From an uncultured bacterium (GTDB lineage Bacteria; Verrucomicrobiota; Kiritimatiellia; CAIKKV01; CAITUY01), in the NCBI GenBank assembly GCA_903934155.1, contig CAIZMS010000144.1:1-33984 (forward strand): a stretch of DNA of 33,984 nt, written 5' to 3'. Under the pieces are notes generated by a model. The model was not told the DNA's origin and ran no database searches. It saw only the letters and a list, made by a program, of their open reading frames with translations. Below, in pieces: positions 7,801 through 14,676 of this stretch (positions are counted from its first letter, which is position 1; every line of letters begins with the position of its first letter). The translations under genes and the position numbers were made by a program.

Positions 7801-10766
7801 ATACGGGGGCGTTGGGCGCGGGGCCCGTGACCCTGAAGGAGCACACCTGGCTCGGGTGCCCCGACGGCTATGCCGCGCCGGTGCTGATCTCAAATAACGT
7901 GGTATTGGCGGGAACCGGCCTTGCGAACTACCGCATCGGCCCCGGGATGGGAGCCAACCTGACGGTGTCGGGCAGCATCAACGGAACCAATATCGCGGGC
8001 AGCAGCGCGCTATACCTGGGCGGACAGGGACGCGACCTCTGGGTGCTGGGAGAGACGATCCCGACGACCCGCGTCTACAACACGCTCGGAGCGGGCACGT
8101 TCACGCTGGCCGGCGACGTGATGCTCGGCACGCGGACCTTGTATCTGCTCGGCGGCTGGCCCTGTGCGGGCGCCACCACGAACCGGGTGCTGGGCGGCCG
8201 GATCACGGCGGGAAACCTGACCTATAACTATTTCTCCGCGGATGGGTCTTCCATGACGATCATTGGCGGCGATGCGCAGCTGAATCTGTCAGGGTATATG
8301 AATTACTACTTTGTCTGGGCCGCGCCCCTGGTCATCCGGGATACGGCGCAGGTGACGGCGGCCGGGGTGTTGTACGGCTACACGTTGACGATCCGGGACC
8401 AGGCACGGGTCACTTCGGCCGGCATCTATGGGGCGAATAACGACAACAATCCGTCCGTTGCCTTCCTGGGCGGTACCTCGACGGTGAATTACGTCCAGAC
8501 CAGCAAAGTCACCTTTGACGGCGGGGTGCTTGTCGCGCGCGTGGCGAACAACGCCTTCCTTGATATTCCCACGGGTGTCACGGCCTACTCCTTCCTGATC
8601 AACGCGGGTGGCCTGATTCTGGACAGCGCCGGCAGGGATATTGCCATCCCGCGCAATCTGGGGCATGGCGCTGTCACCGTGGACGGCGGACTGGTAAAGT
8701 CCGGCGCCGGTACGCTGACGCTGGGCGGGACCAACACCTACAACGGGCCGACGGTGGTGAAGGGCGGCACGGTGCGGCGGAGCCAGGAGGCTTCCCTTCC
8801 CGCAGGCACGGCGTTGACGGTCGATGGCGGCGGGGTGATTGACCTGGGAGGGTTTCCCCTCAGGGTGGTGTCGTTTAAGGGGAGTGGCATGGTGACCAAC
8901 GGGGAATTGATCATCATGGGTTCCACCACGATCACCAATGGAGGGGCGGTCTTTACCGACAACCTGACGGTCACCAACGGCTTGCAGGCCGCGATGTCGG
9001 CCCCCGGGCCGTTGATGACGGTCGGCGGGACGGCGACCCTGGGCGGAACGCTCGTGTTGAACTTGTCCGGAAGCGCCGTCACGACCAATTTTCTGGTGCT
9101 GGTCCGGGCGGGCGCCATCAGCAACGCGTTTGGTGCCGCGACGTTGCCGTCGGGGTGGGTGCTGGAGTACTCCCCGACGGAAGTCCGCGCGGTTGTTGCC
9201 GCCTCCTATCTGGAATGTCCGTCGGCGGTATCGGCAACCGACGGGAACTTTACGGATCAGGTGGTGGTGGCCTGGTCGCCGGTTCCCCGGGCCGAGTTGT
9301 ATGACCTCTGGCGCCGGCTGGAATCCCCGGAGTATGCGGGAGCCGAATGGATCGGCACGGTGACGGTGACGAATTTTGCCGATACGAATGTGGAGCCGAA
9401 CCGCAGCCATACATACTGGGTCCGCGCGATGAATAGCATGGCGACCAGCGCGGTGAGTGCCGCCGACACCGGGTTTGCTTTCCTGCCCAATACCACCAAT
9501 GCGGTGCCCCTTCGGGAAACGTTCGAGGGATATCGGACCAACGCCCTGCTCGTGGGGCGCAACGGCTGGTATGCCTTGGACCCAACGGCGCTGGCGATCT
9601 CGGAGGCGGCCGAGTTGATCACGTCGCTGGGCACCTATGCCGGCCATCTTCCGGTGCGGACGAACCATGCACGCGTGGCGGTGCTTTCGGATGTGATCAC
9701 CAATCGCATCACCGGGCCGGCGGGGACCAATACGTGGCTGGACATGATGCTGCGAACGGAGAGCCTTGAAGATTCTTCCGCGTGGGATTCCCGCGAGGTC
9801 CAGTGCCGGTTTGCCCTGGAGACCAATGGTCATTTGAAAGCCTATTGCTATTACCTCACGGGAATGACCAATGGCGGGGTCGAATTCGTCCATAGCCCTG
9901 TTGCGCCCTTTTCATGGGCCCGGTTATCTGTCCAATTGGATTACCGGGGGGCGCATCCCGGTTGTCCCGGGCGTGGGTGGTTCCAATGCTATCTCAACGG
10001 CCGGTTACTGACGAATGCTGTGGCGCTGACCCGCCCGGATGCCGGCGGGGTCGCGGGTGGGAGTTGGCTGCCGATGGCGGTCTCGAACGCCGCGCGGGTC
10101 AATTCCTTGATCTGGCAGGGGAGTTCGGTGCTCGACGATCTGGTGGTGGATACGGCCATTCCATACGGGCTTGCCTGGACGGTTCATGCGAGCGCCGGGC
10201 CGAATGGCGGCGTGTCGCCGGCGGGTGACACGCTGGTCTGGAACGGCTCGGGCCTGACGGTGACGATCCATCCGAACCCGTATTACTCCGTCCAGACCCT
10301 CCTGGTGGACGGTCTCGCTCAGGGGATGGCCACCCAGTATGTGTTTGTGGCGGTCACGAACGACCACACCCTGGAGGCGGCATTTGCGGCGAACCTCGCC
10401 ACCAACGGGACGCCCCAGTGGTGGCTGGCCAGTCATGGGCACAGCAATAACTGGGATCTGGCGGCGCTTGGGGATGATGACCTTGATAAGATGCTGAACT
10501 GGGAGGAATATGTGGCGGGGACCGATCCCGAGAATGGCGCGTCCGTTCTGGTCGTCAGCAATCTCCTGTCCCTGGCGGGGGGGCGGGTGGTGTTGGACTG
10601 GCCGAGTGTGGAGGCCCATTACTATGACGTCGAGCGCTCGACCAATATCGGCGCCGGGTTTGTCCCCGTGGCGAGCAATCTTTCGGCGGTTTCGCCGGTA
10701 AACAGCTATACAGACACGGTAAGTTCCGTATCTGTGATGTATTACAGGATTCGGGTTCGTCAATGA
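4887..10766 (+). CDS. Giant secreted multidomain protein with SGNH-like region and autotransporter-type repeats
   Basis: The protein has 1959 residues from the ATG at 4887, chosen because AAAGG precedes it by six bases. The signal peptide has a long Arg-rich n-region, a hydrophobic core (FIAWGMVLLAWASV) and AQA-G cleavage near residue 55. Regions in order: an SGNH/GDSL-hydrolase-like N-terminus (about 55-520; GTRVLVLG at the start and PDGHHMD with D451/H454 late, as in the SGNH D-x-x-H block); a beta domain (520-620); cadherin/Ig-like domains (about 630-795); autotransporter-associated beta-strand repeats (two clearest near 935 and 1268, the latter GAGTLTLGGTNTYNGPTVV); a fibronectin III-like domain (about 1443-1531); a LamG-like region (about 1538-1761); an InlB-B-like repeat (about 1762-1836); and a C-terminal module (1838-1959) with TPQWWLASHG and EEYVAGTDP. 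No beta-barrel is evident. It is probably a cell-surface esterase-like or glycan-binding protein. Confidence 0.8.
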   Translation: MKSTLMLRDCTQQRRCSSPESRSVAWRVSGLVRRRKGFIAWGMVLLAWASVAQAGTRVLVLGRPEAYQSASEAVFPPSAVASNLSAILTGDSTVPQPVEVRCVDTAHTNSLLDGFKDYTLMSWFYWPNTRTNTLALLRDKWDYVVMMDDPYVLSAFPEYCLEGVLAISREARSAGSQPILVMPWSSTNTPLATFGEMAYRVGDGAGIPVAPAGYAWNAVGEALRDAGTRPTPRGAYVTAATVYSRLFDRNATNSTFVPDGASVADRDALANAAFATVRSEATNSHYSGVYRAPTHFVTPANKKRYIEVADFNSSTESGIANEWGAVFNSAGIQYYRYTSGYQSFPIIGHVIDFCQSRFSQRTFGADSHYGWLADTNYWSNHAAFDYMDDNGGKTMVFGMDRVMYPHPRPEQETGAASLPAAYMDQGGYFVPVRVLWARIRTAHPEFSWQPDGHHMDARFNRGIAVMMYTLLSGRCPVDDEPADKNSDAWQYWFCSKTGYEIAAQHGTLNGRIAGFKIRPRSATATSVTTVSNETLTVRFLYAPTATVSVAVSLDNTNAAIMDPGSLVFTPANYATPQTVSLRATPGASTSEVVTLNFDTHSADSVFDGLNDQWAYTVVRSSTQALSSVFLPALSVTLAEDTPAAVALGVAGAGPGNTVVVGPTHGAYSLTNSLYTPSTNYYGADSFACYVNTGGVLTVRSVALTITNSADGVVLTAPTNGAAYAAVAQIPLRVDGYWDGGRVDYYADGTLLLSASNSPWSGTWTNPVAGSYAVKAVAYDPSGVAVTSAVANLAVTNGGGVWWTTNSGSWGEGSNWLANVVPGSTDRVQFAGLPISGVVTVRLDGARSANRLVFGGTRYTQPNVLMGSDSIGTPALDPSGPQPGSWVVSDGSATQNVMTLTGSGATIEVRDLGAMPSPVAPGPGDYLVRMNASIETSGSLTKEGPGALRLAGTNRIDGGVVVNSAHSGVMVEHTGALGAGPVTLKEHTWLGCPDGYAAPVLISNNVVLAGTGLANYRIGPGMGANLTVSGSINGTNIAGSSALYLGGQGRDLWVLGETIPTTRVYNTLGAGTFTLAGDVMLGTRTLYLLGGWPCAGATTNRVLGGRITAGNLTYNYFSADGSSMTIIGGDAQLNLSGYMNYYFVWAAPLVIRDTAQVTAAGVLYGYTLTIRDQARVTSAGIYGANNDNNPSVAFLGGTSTVNYVQTSKVTFDGGVLVARVANNAFLDIPTGVTAYSFLINAGGLILDSAGRDIAIPRNLGHGAVTVDGGLVKSGAGTLTLGGTNTYNGPTVVKGGTVRRSQEASLPAGTALTVDGGGVIDLGGFPLRVVSFKGSGMVTNGELIIMGSTTITNGGAVFTDNLTVTNGLQAAMSAPGPLMTVGGTATLGGTLVLNLSGSAVTTNFLVLVRAGAISNAFGAATLPSGWVLEYSPTEVRAVVAASYLECPSAVSATDGNFTDQVVVAWSPVPRAELYDLWRRLESPEYAGAEWIGTVTVTNFADTNVEPNRSHTYWVRAMNSMATSAVSAADTGFAFLPNTTNAVPLRETFEGYRTNALLVGRNGWYALDPTALAISEAAELITSLGTYAGHLPVRTNHARVAVLSDVITNRITGPAGTNTWLDMMLRTESLEDSSAWDSREVQCRFALETNGHLKAYCYYLTGMTNGGVEFVHSPVAPFSWARLSVQLDYRGAHPGCPGRGWFQCYLNGRLLTNAVALTRPDAGGVAGGSWLPMAVSNAARVNSLIWQGSSVLDDLVVDTAIPYGLAWTVHASAGPNGGVSPAGDTLVWNGSGLTVTIHPNPYYSVQTLLVDGLAQGMATQYVFVAVTNDHTLEAAFAANLATNGTPQWWLASHGHSNNWDLAALGDDDLDKMLNWEEYVAGTDPENGASVLVVSNLLSLAGGRVVLDWPSVEAHYYDVERSTNIGAGFVPVASNLSAVSPVNSYTDTVSSVSVMYYRIRVRQ

Positions 10767-10800
10767 GCGGAAGCCGATTCGACCGAATGAGGAGGCCTAA

Positions 10801-11235
10801 ATGAAAAAATCAACGTTGGGTCTGCTGGTCATCCTTGCCTATGTAAATTTGCTTCAGTGCCTCTGCCGTCTGAGTCGCGGCCTGGTCTGGGCGGCGCAGT
10901 ATTTGCCCTGCCCGGGTCATCGTCTTTCCGGGTTCCTGTTTCTGGGTGTGCTTTTTTCGATTCCCGCGATTCCATTGTGTGTCGCGTTTTTGCTTCGCAA
11001 GCGGGCGCCGATCACGTATGGGGTTTCGGTGATCGTTGCCACGGTACTGTTGGCCTTGTTCCATTATCACTACGACCTCAGAGTGGATCCTGGGATCGGG
11101 TTGGTTGTGATGATACCGGCAATAGCTGCGGTTACGGGCGTGATTGCCCTTGTCACCGGTGTAGTCGAGGTGTTCGTCAGAGATCGACTCAAGGCAACAT
11201 CCGAGGCGGCCATACGTCCCCCGCCAATCCCCTAA
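10801..11235 (+). CDS. Small integral membrane protein, unknown function
   Basis: The protein has 144 residues, and AGGAGG lies five bases before the ATG. It starts 34 nt after the giant protein gene, so the two may be co-transcribed. Hydrophobic segments are visible at about 5-20, 42-66, 71-88 and 99-124, suggesting three or four transmembrane helices. The ends are basic or polar, and the C-terminus is Pro-rich (IRPPPIP). I do not recognise a family. Position alone would allow a role in export or anchoring of the giant protein, but nothing in the sequence demonstrates this. Confidence 0.65.
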   Translation: MKKSTLGLLVILAYVNLLQCLCRLSRGLVWAAQYLPCPGHRLSGFLFLGVLFSIPAIPLCVAFLLRKRAPITYGVSVIVATVLLALFHYHYDLRVDPGIGLVVMIPAIAAVTGVIALVTGVVEVFVRDRLKATSEAAIRPPPIP

Positions 11236-11236
11236 A

Positions 11237-11276
11237 TTTTTACGCAGTTTTTACAGAGTTTTTACTTCAGCTTCAC
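11237..11276 (+). promoter_or_regulatory. Three TTTTTAC direct repeats at 11-bp phase, OmpR/PhoB-type box
   Basis: TTTTTAC occurs at 11237-11243, 11248-11254 and 11259-11265, each separated by four variable bases. A degenerate fourth unit, GCTTCAC, sits in phase at 11270-11276. Direct repeats one helical turn apart are the usual binding pattern of OmpR/PhoB-family regulators, and the operon downstream encodes one. Autoregulation is the simplest inference. Confidence 0.6.
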
Positions 11277-11295
11277 CCGCCCCGCCTCTGTGCCC

Positions 11296-11314
11296 GTCAT
11301 AGTGGCACCATGAC
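11296..11314. promoter_or_regulatory. 19-bp interrupted palindrome in the operon leader
   Basis: GTCATAGTGGCACCATGAC pairs with itself at 8 of 9 positions around a central G. It lies between the heptamer repeats and the STN gene. It could be a protein-binding site or an RNA hairpin in the leader. No family assignment is possible. Confidence 0.4.
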
Positions 11315-11432
11315 AGGTTGCACGACGTATGTTTCCTTGGAACAGGAAGGAGGGGTCGAACCACAGTAGCAAGTGAATTGGCAGTCGTTCTGGATGTGTG
11401 TTACTAATATTAATTCTGACAGGAGAGATCTC

Positions 11433-12203
11433 ATGAGAATAGACAGTGGCGAATTGAGGCGGAAGATGTTGATTGGCCTGGCCCTGATGTCGGCCGGAGC
11501 GCGACTCGGAGCGGCCGAGGGTGAAAAATCGGCCGATCCCTTTGTGAAGGGGAACAAGCCGGCGGTGATGGCTTCCCAAGTCACGGGGGGCGCCAATGAG
11601 GGGAAACAAGGGGTTGAGCGGTTGAGGGAAATTTACATCCCGACCATTGAATTCAGGGAAGCCCGCATAGAGGATGCGATCGAGTTTCTCAGGAACGTGT
11701 TGCTGAAGAATGATCCGAAAAAAGTTGGCGTAAACATTGTTTTGAACTTGCAGGGTGCGAAGCCCCCGGCCATCACGTTCTCGGCAAGAAATATCAGCCT
11801 GTTTCATGCTTTCAAGATCATCACTTCGGTGGCCGGGCTGAAGTATGAAGTCGAAGACAACATTGTGATCATCAGTAGGAATGAGCCGGTCAGCCAGGAT
11901 GAGGCGGTGGCACGGGAGAAGCCGGTCGGGATCGAAAGGCTGGAGAAGATCATCATTCCGGAACTGGCGCTGAGGCAAGCCAACATTGAGGATGTGGTCG
12001 AGTTCCTCAGAAAAGTATCTGTTGAGAATGATCCGCAAAAGGTCGGTGTTACGATTGTTTTGAACTTGCAGGGCGAAAAGCCTCCGCTTATTACGTTCTC
12101 GGCGAAGCAGATTAGCTTGTTCGATGCATTCAGGATCATCACCAAGGTGGCCGGGCTGAAATATCAGCTCGACGATAACATTGTGACAATCAGCAGGGAA
12201 TAG
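11433..12203 (+). CDS. Periplasmic protein with two tandem STN-like repeats
   Basis: The protein has 256 residues. The ATG at 11433 is chosen for the AGGAGAGA just upstream. A signal-peptide-like N-terminus (KMLIGLALMSAGARLGAA) suggests export. After a linker come two 88-residue repeats (63-150 and 169-256) joined by 18 residues; I count 59 of 88 identical positions. Each carries IP…IEDxxEFLR, NDPxKVGVxIVLNLQG, ITFSAxxISLFxAFxIIT, VAGLKY and a terminal DNIVxISR. This pattern resembles the STN fold (secretin and TonB receptor N-terminus) seen in PVC secretin-like proteins, but neither a secretin nor a barrel is attached. The histidine kinase gene starts 4 nt later, so the protein may act as a periplasmic partner or signal input for that kinase. 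That role is an inference. Confidence 0.75.
   Translation: MRIDSGELRRKMLIGLALMSAGARLGAAEGEKSADPFVKGNKPAVMASQVTGGANEGKQGVERLREIYIPTIEFREARIEDAIEFLRNVLLKNDPKKVGVNIVLNLQGAKPPAITFSARNISLFHAFKIITSVAGLKYEVEDNIVIISRNEPVSQDEAVAREKPVGIERLEKIIIPELALRQANIEDVVEFLRKVSVENDPQKVGVTIVLNLQGEKPPLITFSAKQISLFDAFRIITKVAGLKYQLDDNIVTISRE
11619..11882 (+). repeat. STN-like repeat unit 1
   Basis: This codes for residues 63-150 of the STN-like protein. It is similar to unit 2 at both protein level (59 of 88 identical) and DNA level, including an identical run spelling VLNLQG, which points to an internal duplication. Confidence 0.8.
11937..12200 (+). repeat. STN-like repeat unit 2
   Basis: This codes for residues 169-256 and ends directly at the stop codon. 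It keeps the same core as unit 1 (IEDVVEFLR, NDPQKVGV, ITFSAKQISLF, VAGLKY). Confidence 0.8.
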
Positions 12204-12207
12204 CCGG

Positions 12208-13836
12208 TTGCGATCGGAAGCGAGGCGCAATAAGAGGGCGGTTGAAACGGGCATGCGGTCATACTCTCCACAGATCGTGTTGGCGTTGCTGGTCGCGGCG
12301 GCTGTCGTCATTTTTGTCGGCGGCAGCCGCTTGTCCCAGCGGCAGGAAAAGGTCCGTGTCGAGCGTGACCGCGAGCCGTTCCGCTTGTTCGCCCTGTCCC
12401 TGCAGGGGGAACTGAACCGGTTGGAGCGGCTGTATGAGTCGCATTTGTGCCGCATCGCGCGGAATATGCCGGTTGAGGACTGCGTCAAGATCATCCCGGC
12501 CTGCAATTGGCTTTCGGGGTTGAAGCAGGTGTCGGTGTTGCCGGTCCGGTCCGAAAGCCCCGTGGCGCCGTTGCATGTCATGATCGATCCGGTCGCGGGC
12601 GAAGGGGTGCCGCGACCGGCCTTCCTGGGGATGGAGCGTGACGAGGGGCTCGGGATTCCTGTGGTCGTTCTGCCGGACGCCGTCCGACAGGCGGAGGTCC
12701 ATGATTCCGGCTGGATTGACCAACCCGGCAGTCCGCCCCTGTTCTGGTACCGCCGGTCTGAGGAGGCCTGCATTGTGATGGTGGTGAAGCGGGAGGTCGT
12801 CGTGGACTGCATGAACCAGTGGATGCGCGAGTGGGTCAAGCGTCATTATGTGCCGATGGATACGGACACCGGCGGCGAAAGCATCATGGGGCCCGGCAAC
12901 TCCCTGCTGGCGGGGTTCGTCGCCGGCTCGCGGGAACTGGAGCGCGCCCCGGATTTTGTCCTCCCGCTAAACCAGCGCTTTGCCTCCTGGCAACTGCTTT
13001 CATGGGACGGTTGGCGGATGCGGGCGTACAGTCATGTCCCGACGGTAGCGGGTTCCGCGGCGCTCGCGGTGCTGGTCGCCCTGATCGGGGCCGGCATTTT
13101 CGCCCAGCAGCGCCGCGAGTTGAAGCTGGCCGAACACCGGGTCTCCTTCATCAACCGGGTCTCCCATGAGTTGCGCGCGCCGCTGACCAATATGCTCCTG
13201 AACATTGATCTCGCCGCCGATACGCTGGAGAACCGCGGCGGCGAAGGGGCCCGCCGCCTGGATCGGGTCCGGGAGGAGGGGCGCAGGCTCAGCCGCCTGA
13301 TTGACAATGTCCTGACCTTTTCGCGCCACGAACAGGGACGGCTTGAACTCCATCCCCGGACTTGTATTCCGGTGGATATTATCGACGCCGTTGTCGCGCA
13401 GTTCGCGGCCGCGCTCGAGCGGCGATCCATCCGTGTGGAGGTCGAAGGCGGGAGCCGGCAGCCCTGTGTCCTCGATCCGGATGCCTTTGCGCAGATTTTG
13501 ACGAATCTGGTCTCGAATGTTGAGAAGTTCGCGGCAGGGGGCGGTTACCTCGGCGTGCGTGCGCGGCTCGAGGAAGGGCGCCTGCTGGTTACGGTGCGGG
13601 ATCGGGGGCGGGGTATTCCGGCCGACGATGAGGATCGAATCTTTCGCGCGTTTCATCGCCTTCATGATGAGACCCGTGAAGGCGCCACGGGAACGGGGCT
13701 CGGGTTGGCCATTGCCCGTGAATTGGCTGAACGGATGGGGGGCATCCTGCGCCTGCTTCCTTCCGATGCCGGGGCCGTCTTTGAGCTGGCGATCCCGTGC
13801 ACGTCGGTTCCGGAAAGGGAGGAGTCTGCGGTATGA
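12208..13836 (+). CDS. Membrane sensor histidine kinase
   Basis: The protein has 542 residues from a TTG at 12208, preceded by AGGGAA with 7-nt spacing. An ATG at 12253 would give 527 residues but lacks a well-placed ribosome site. Transmembrane helices lie at about 22-41 and 280-300 and enclose a periplasmic sensor region of about 240 residues that I do not recognise. The cytoplasmic part has an H-box SHELRAPLTNM with the phospho-accepting H320, an N-box (NLVSNVEKFA), RDRGRGIP (G1) and GTGLGLAIARELAERMGG (G2), so HisKA and HATPase_c domains are complete. There is no HAMP domain of clear form between TM2 and the H-box; the linker is a short helix. Its stop overlaps the start of the response regulator gene (ATGA), the usual sign of translational coupling to a cognate partner. 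Confidence 0.93.
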   Translation: MRSEARRNKRAVETGMRSYSPQIVLALLVAAAVVIFVGGSRLSQRQEKVRVERDREPFRLFALSLQGELNRLERLYESHLCRIARNMPVEDCVKIIPACNWLSGLKQVSVLPVRSESPVAPLHVMIDPVAGEGVPRPAFLGMERDEGLGIPVVVLPDAVRQAEVHDSGWIDQPGSPPLFWYRRSEEACIVMVVKREVVVDCMNQWMREWVKRHYVPMDTDTGGESIMGPGNSLLAGFVAGSRELERAPDFVLPLNQRFASWQLLSWDGWRMRAYSHVPTVAGSAALAVLVALIGAGIFAQQRRELKLAEHRVSFINRVSHELRAPLTNMLLNIDLAADTLENRGGEGARRLDRVREEGRRLSRLIDNVLTFSRHEQGRLELHPRTCIPVDIIDAVVAQFAAALERRSIRVEVEGGSRQPCVLDPDAFAQILTNLVSNVEKFAAGGGYLGVRARLEEGRLLVTVRDRGRGIPADDEDRIFRAFHRLHDETREGATGTGLGLAIARELAERMGGILRLLPSDAGAVFELAIPCTSVPEREESAV

Positions 13837-14522
13837 TGACGATTCTGATTGCGGAAGACGATCCCGTGACCTTGGATGCCTTGGCGGCGTGCCTGCAGTC
13901 CGCTGGCTATCGTGCCATCCAGGCCCGCGATGGAGCCGAGGCTCTAAAACTCTGGAAAAAACACAAGCCAGATTTATGCTGTCTGGACATCATGATGCCG
14001 AAGGTGGACGGATACGAGGTGTGCCGCCAGATACGGGAGGAAAACAAGACTATCCCGGTTCTCTTCCTGTCGGCGAAGTCGGAGGAGATTGACGTGGTGG
14101 TCGGCTTGAAACTGGGGGCGGATGATTTTATCCGCAAGCCGTTCGGGAAACATGAATTGCTGGCCCGCATCGACTCGATCCTCCGCCGTTCCTCGGCAAG
14201 CGGGGCCAAGGGGCGGAGCACGTTCTTCGCGATGGGCGATCTTGTGGTCTATCCCCATGAATTGCGGGCCGAGCGGCAGGGCAAGACGATCGACTTGTCG
14301 CCCCGGGAAGTCACGATTCTTGAATTGTTGCACGAGCGCGCGGGCGAGGTGGTGCGCCGGGATGACCTGCTGAACCGGTGTTGGGGTCTCGATTACTTCC
14401 CCGAGTCGAGAACCCTTGATCAGCATATTTCCAAGCTGCGGCACCGGATTGAGGATGATCCGGACAATCCTGTTCTCATTGAAACCATCCGAGGCGCAGG
14501 CTATCGCTTCAAGCGCCGGTAA
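13833..14522 (+). CDS. OmpR-family response regulator
   Basis: The protein has 229 residues. ATG at 13833 overlaps the kinase stop by 4 nt and follows GGGAGGAG by about 7 nt; the next codon is also ATG. The receiver domain (about 1-120) has the acidic pocket E8-D9-D10, the phosphorylation site D52 in LDIMMPKVDGYEV, and K102 in IRKPF. The output domain (about 130-229) is a winged helix of the Trans_reg_C type (LSPREVTILELL, the turn DQHISKLRHRIEDDP, and the terminal IRGAGYRF). It is a DNA-binding transcription factor that should bind direct repeats; the heptamer array at 11237-11276 is the obvious local target. Whether it also controls the glycosidase genes around it is unknown. Confidence 0.95.
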   Translation: MMTILIAEDDPVTLDALAACLQSAGYRAIQARDGAEALKLWKKHKPDLCCLDIMMPKVDGYEVCRQIREENKTIPVLFLSAKSEEIDVVVGLKLGADDFIRKPFGKHELLARIDSILRRSSASGAKGRSTFFAMGDLVVYPHELRAERQGKTIDLSPREVTILELLHERAGEVVRRDDLLNRCWGLDYFPESRTLDQHISKLRHRIEDDPDNPVLIETIRGAGYRFKRR

Positions 14523-14526
14523 GGCG

Positions 14527-14538
14527 TTGTTATAACAA
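14527..14538. promoter_or_regulatory. Perfect 12-bp palindrome TTGTTATAACAA, putative operator (copy 2)
   Basis: This is identical to the palindrome at 4800-4811. It begins 5 nt after the response regulator stop and 150 bp before the GH31 start. Its core TATAAC at 14531-14536 is preceded, 17 bp upstream, by a weak TTCAAG. A repressor bound here could block a promoter of the GH31 cluster. Confidence 0.5.
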
Positions 14539-14555
14539 GTTCTCTCTGCCTTACC

Positions 14556-14585
14556 TAGACCTCCGGGCGCCCCAGGCGTAATAAT
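14556..14585 (+). promoter_or_regulatory. Weak sigma70-like promoter candidate for the GH31 cluster
   Basis: TAGACC (4 of 6 to the -35 consensus) and AATAAT (5 of 6 to the -10 consensus) are 18 bp apart. The site lies just downstream of the palindrome and upstream of the GH31 gene. Sigma factor preferences in this phylum are uncertain, so this is only a candidate. Confidence 0.25.
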
Positions 14586-14676
14586 GGGGCATGACGTATT
14601 CTGATGTCCCAAGCCTGCGGCCGTAGTGCCGAGCAAGGCTGAACTCTCCAGCGCAAGACGGAAAGGACTGTATCGA

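Larger units (their letters stand above)
11236..11432 (+). promoter_or_regulatory. Regulatory leader of the STN/two-component operon
   Basis: This 197-bp gap is more AT-rich than its surroundings. It contains three TTTTTAC heptamers (11237-11265), a 19-bp interrupted palindrome (11296-11314) and AGGAGAGA just before the ATG at 11433. A weak promoter candidate is TTGGCA at 11378-11383 with TACTAA at 11402-11407 (18-bp spacer). Confidence 0.5.

Noticed and set aside
10812..10875. Possibility that the 144-residue membrane protein is a CDS shadow.
   Set aside because: Rejected as a shadow: it has a strong AGGAGG site, no competing long gene in other frames, and real transmembrane segments, so it was kept as a gene.
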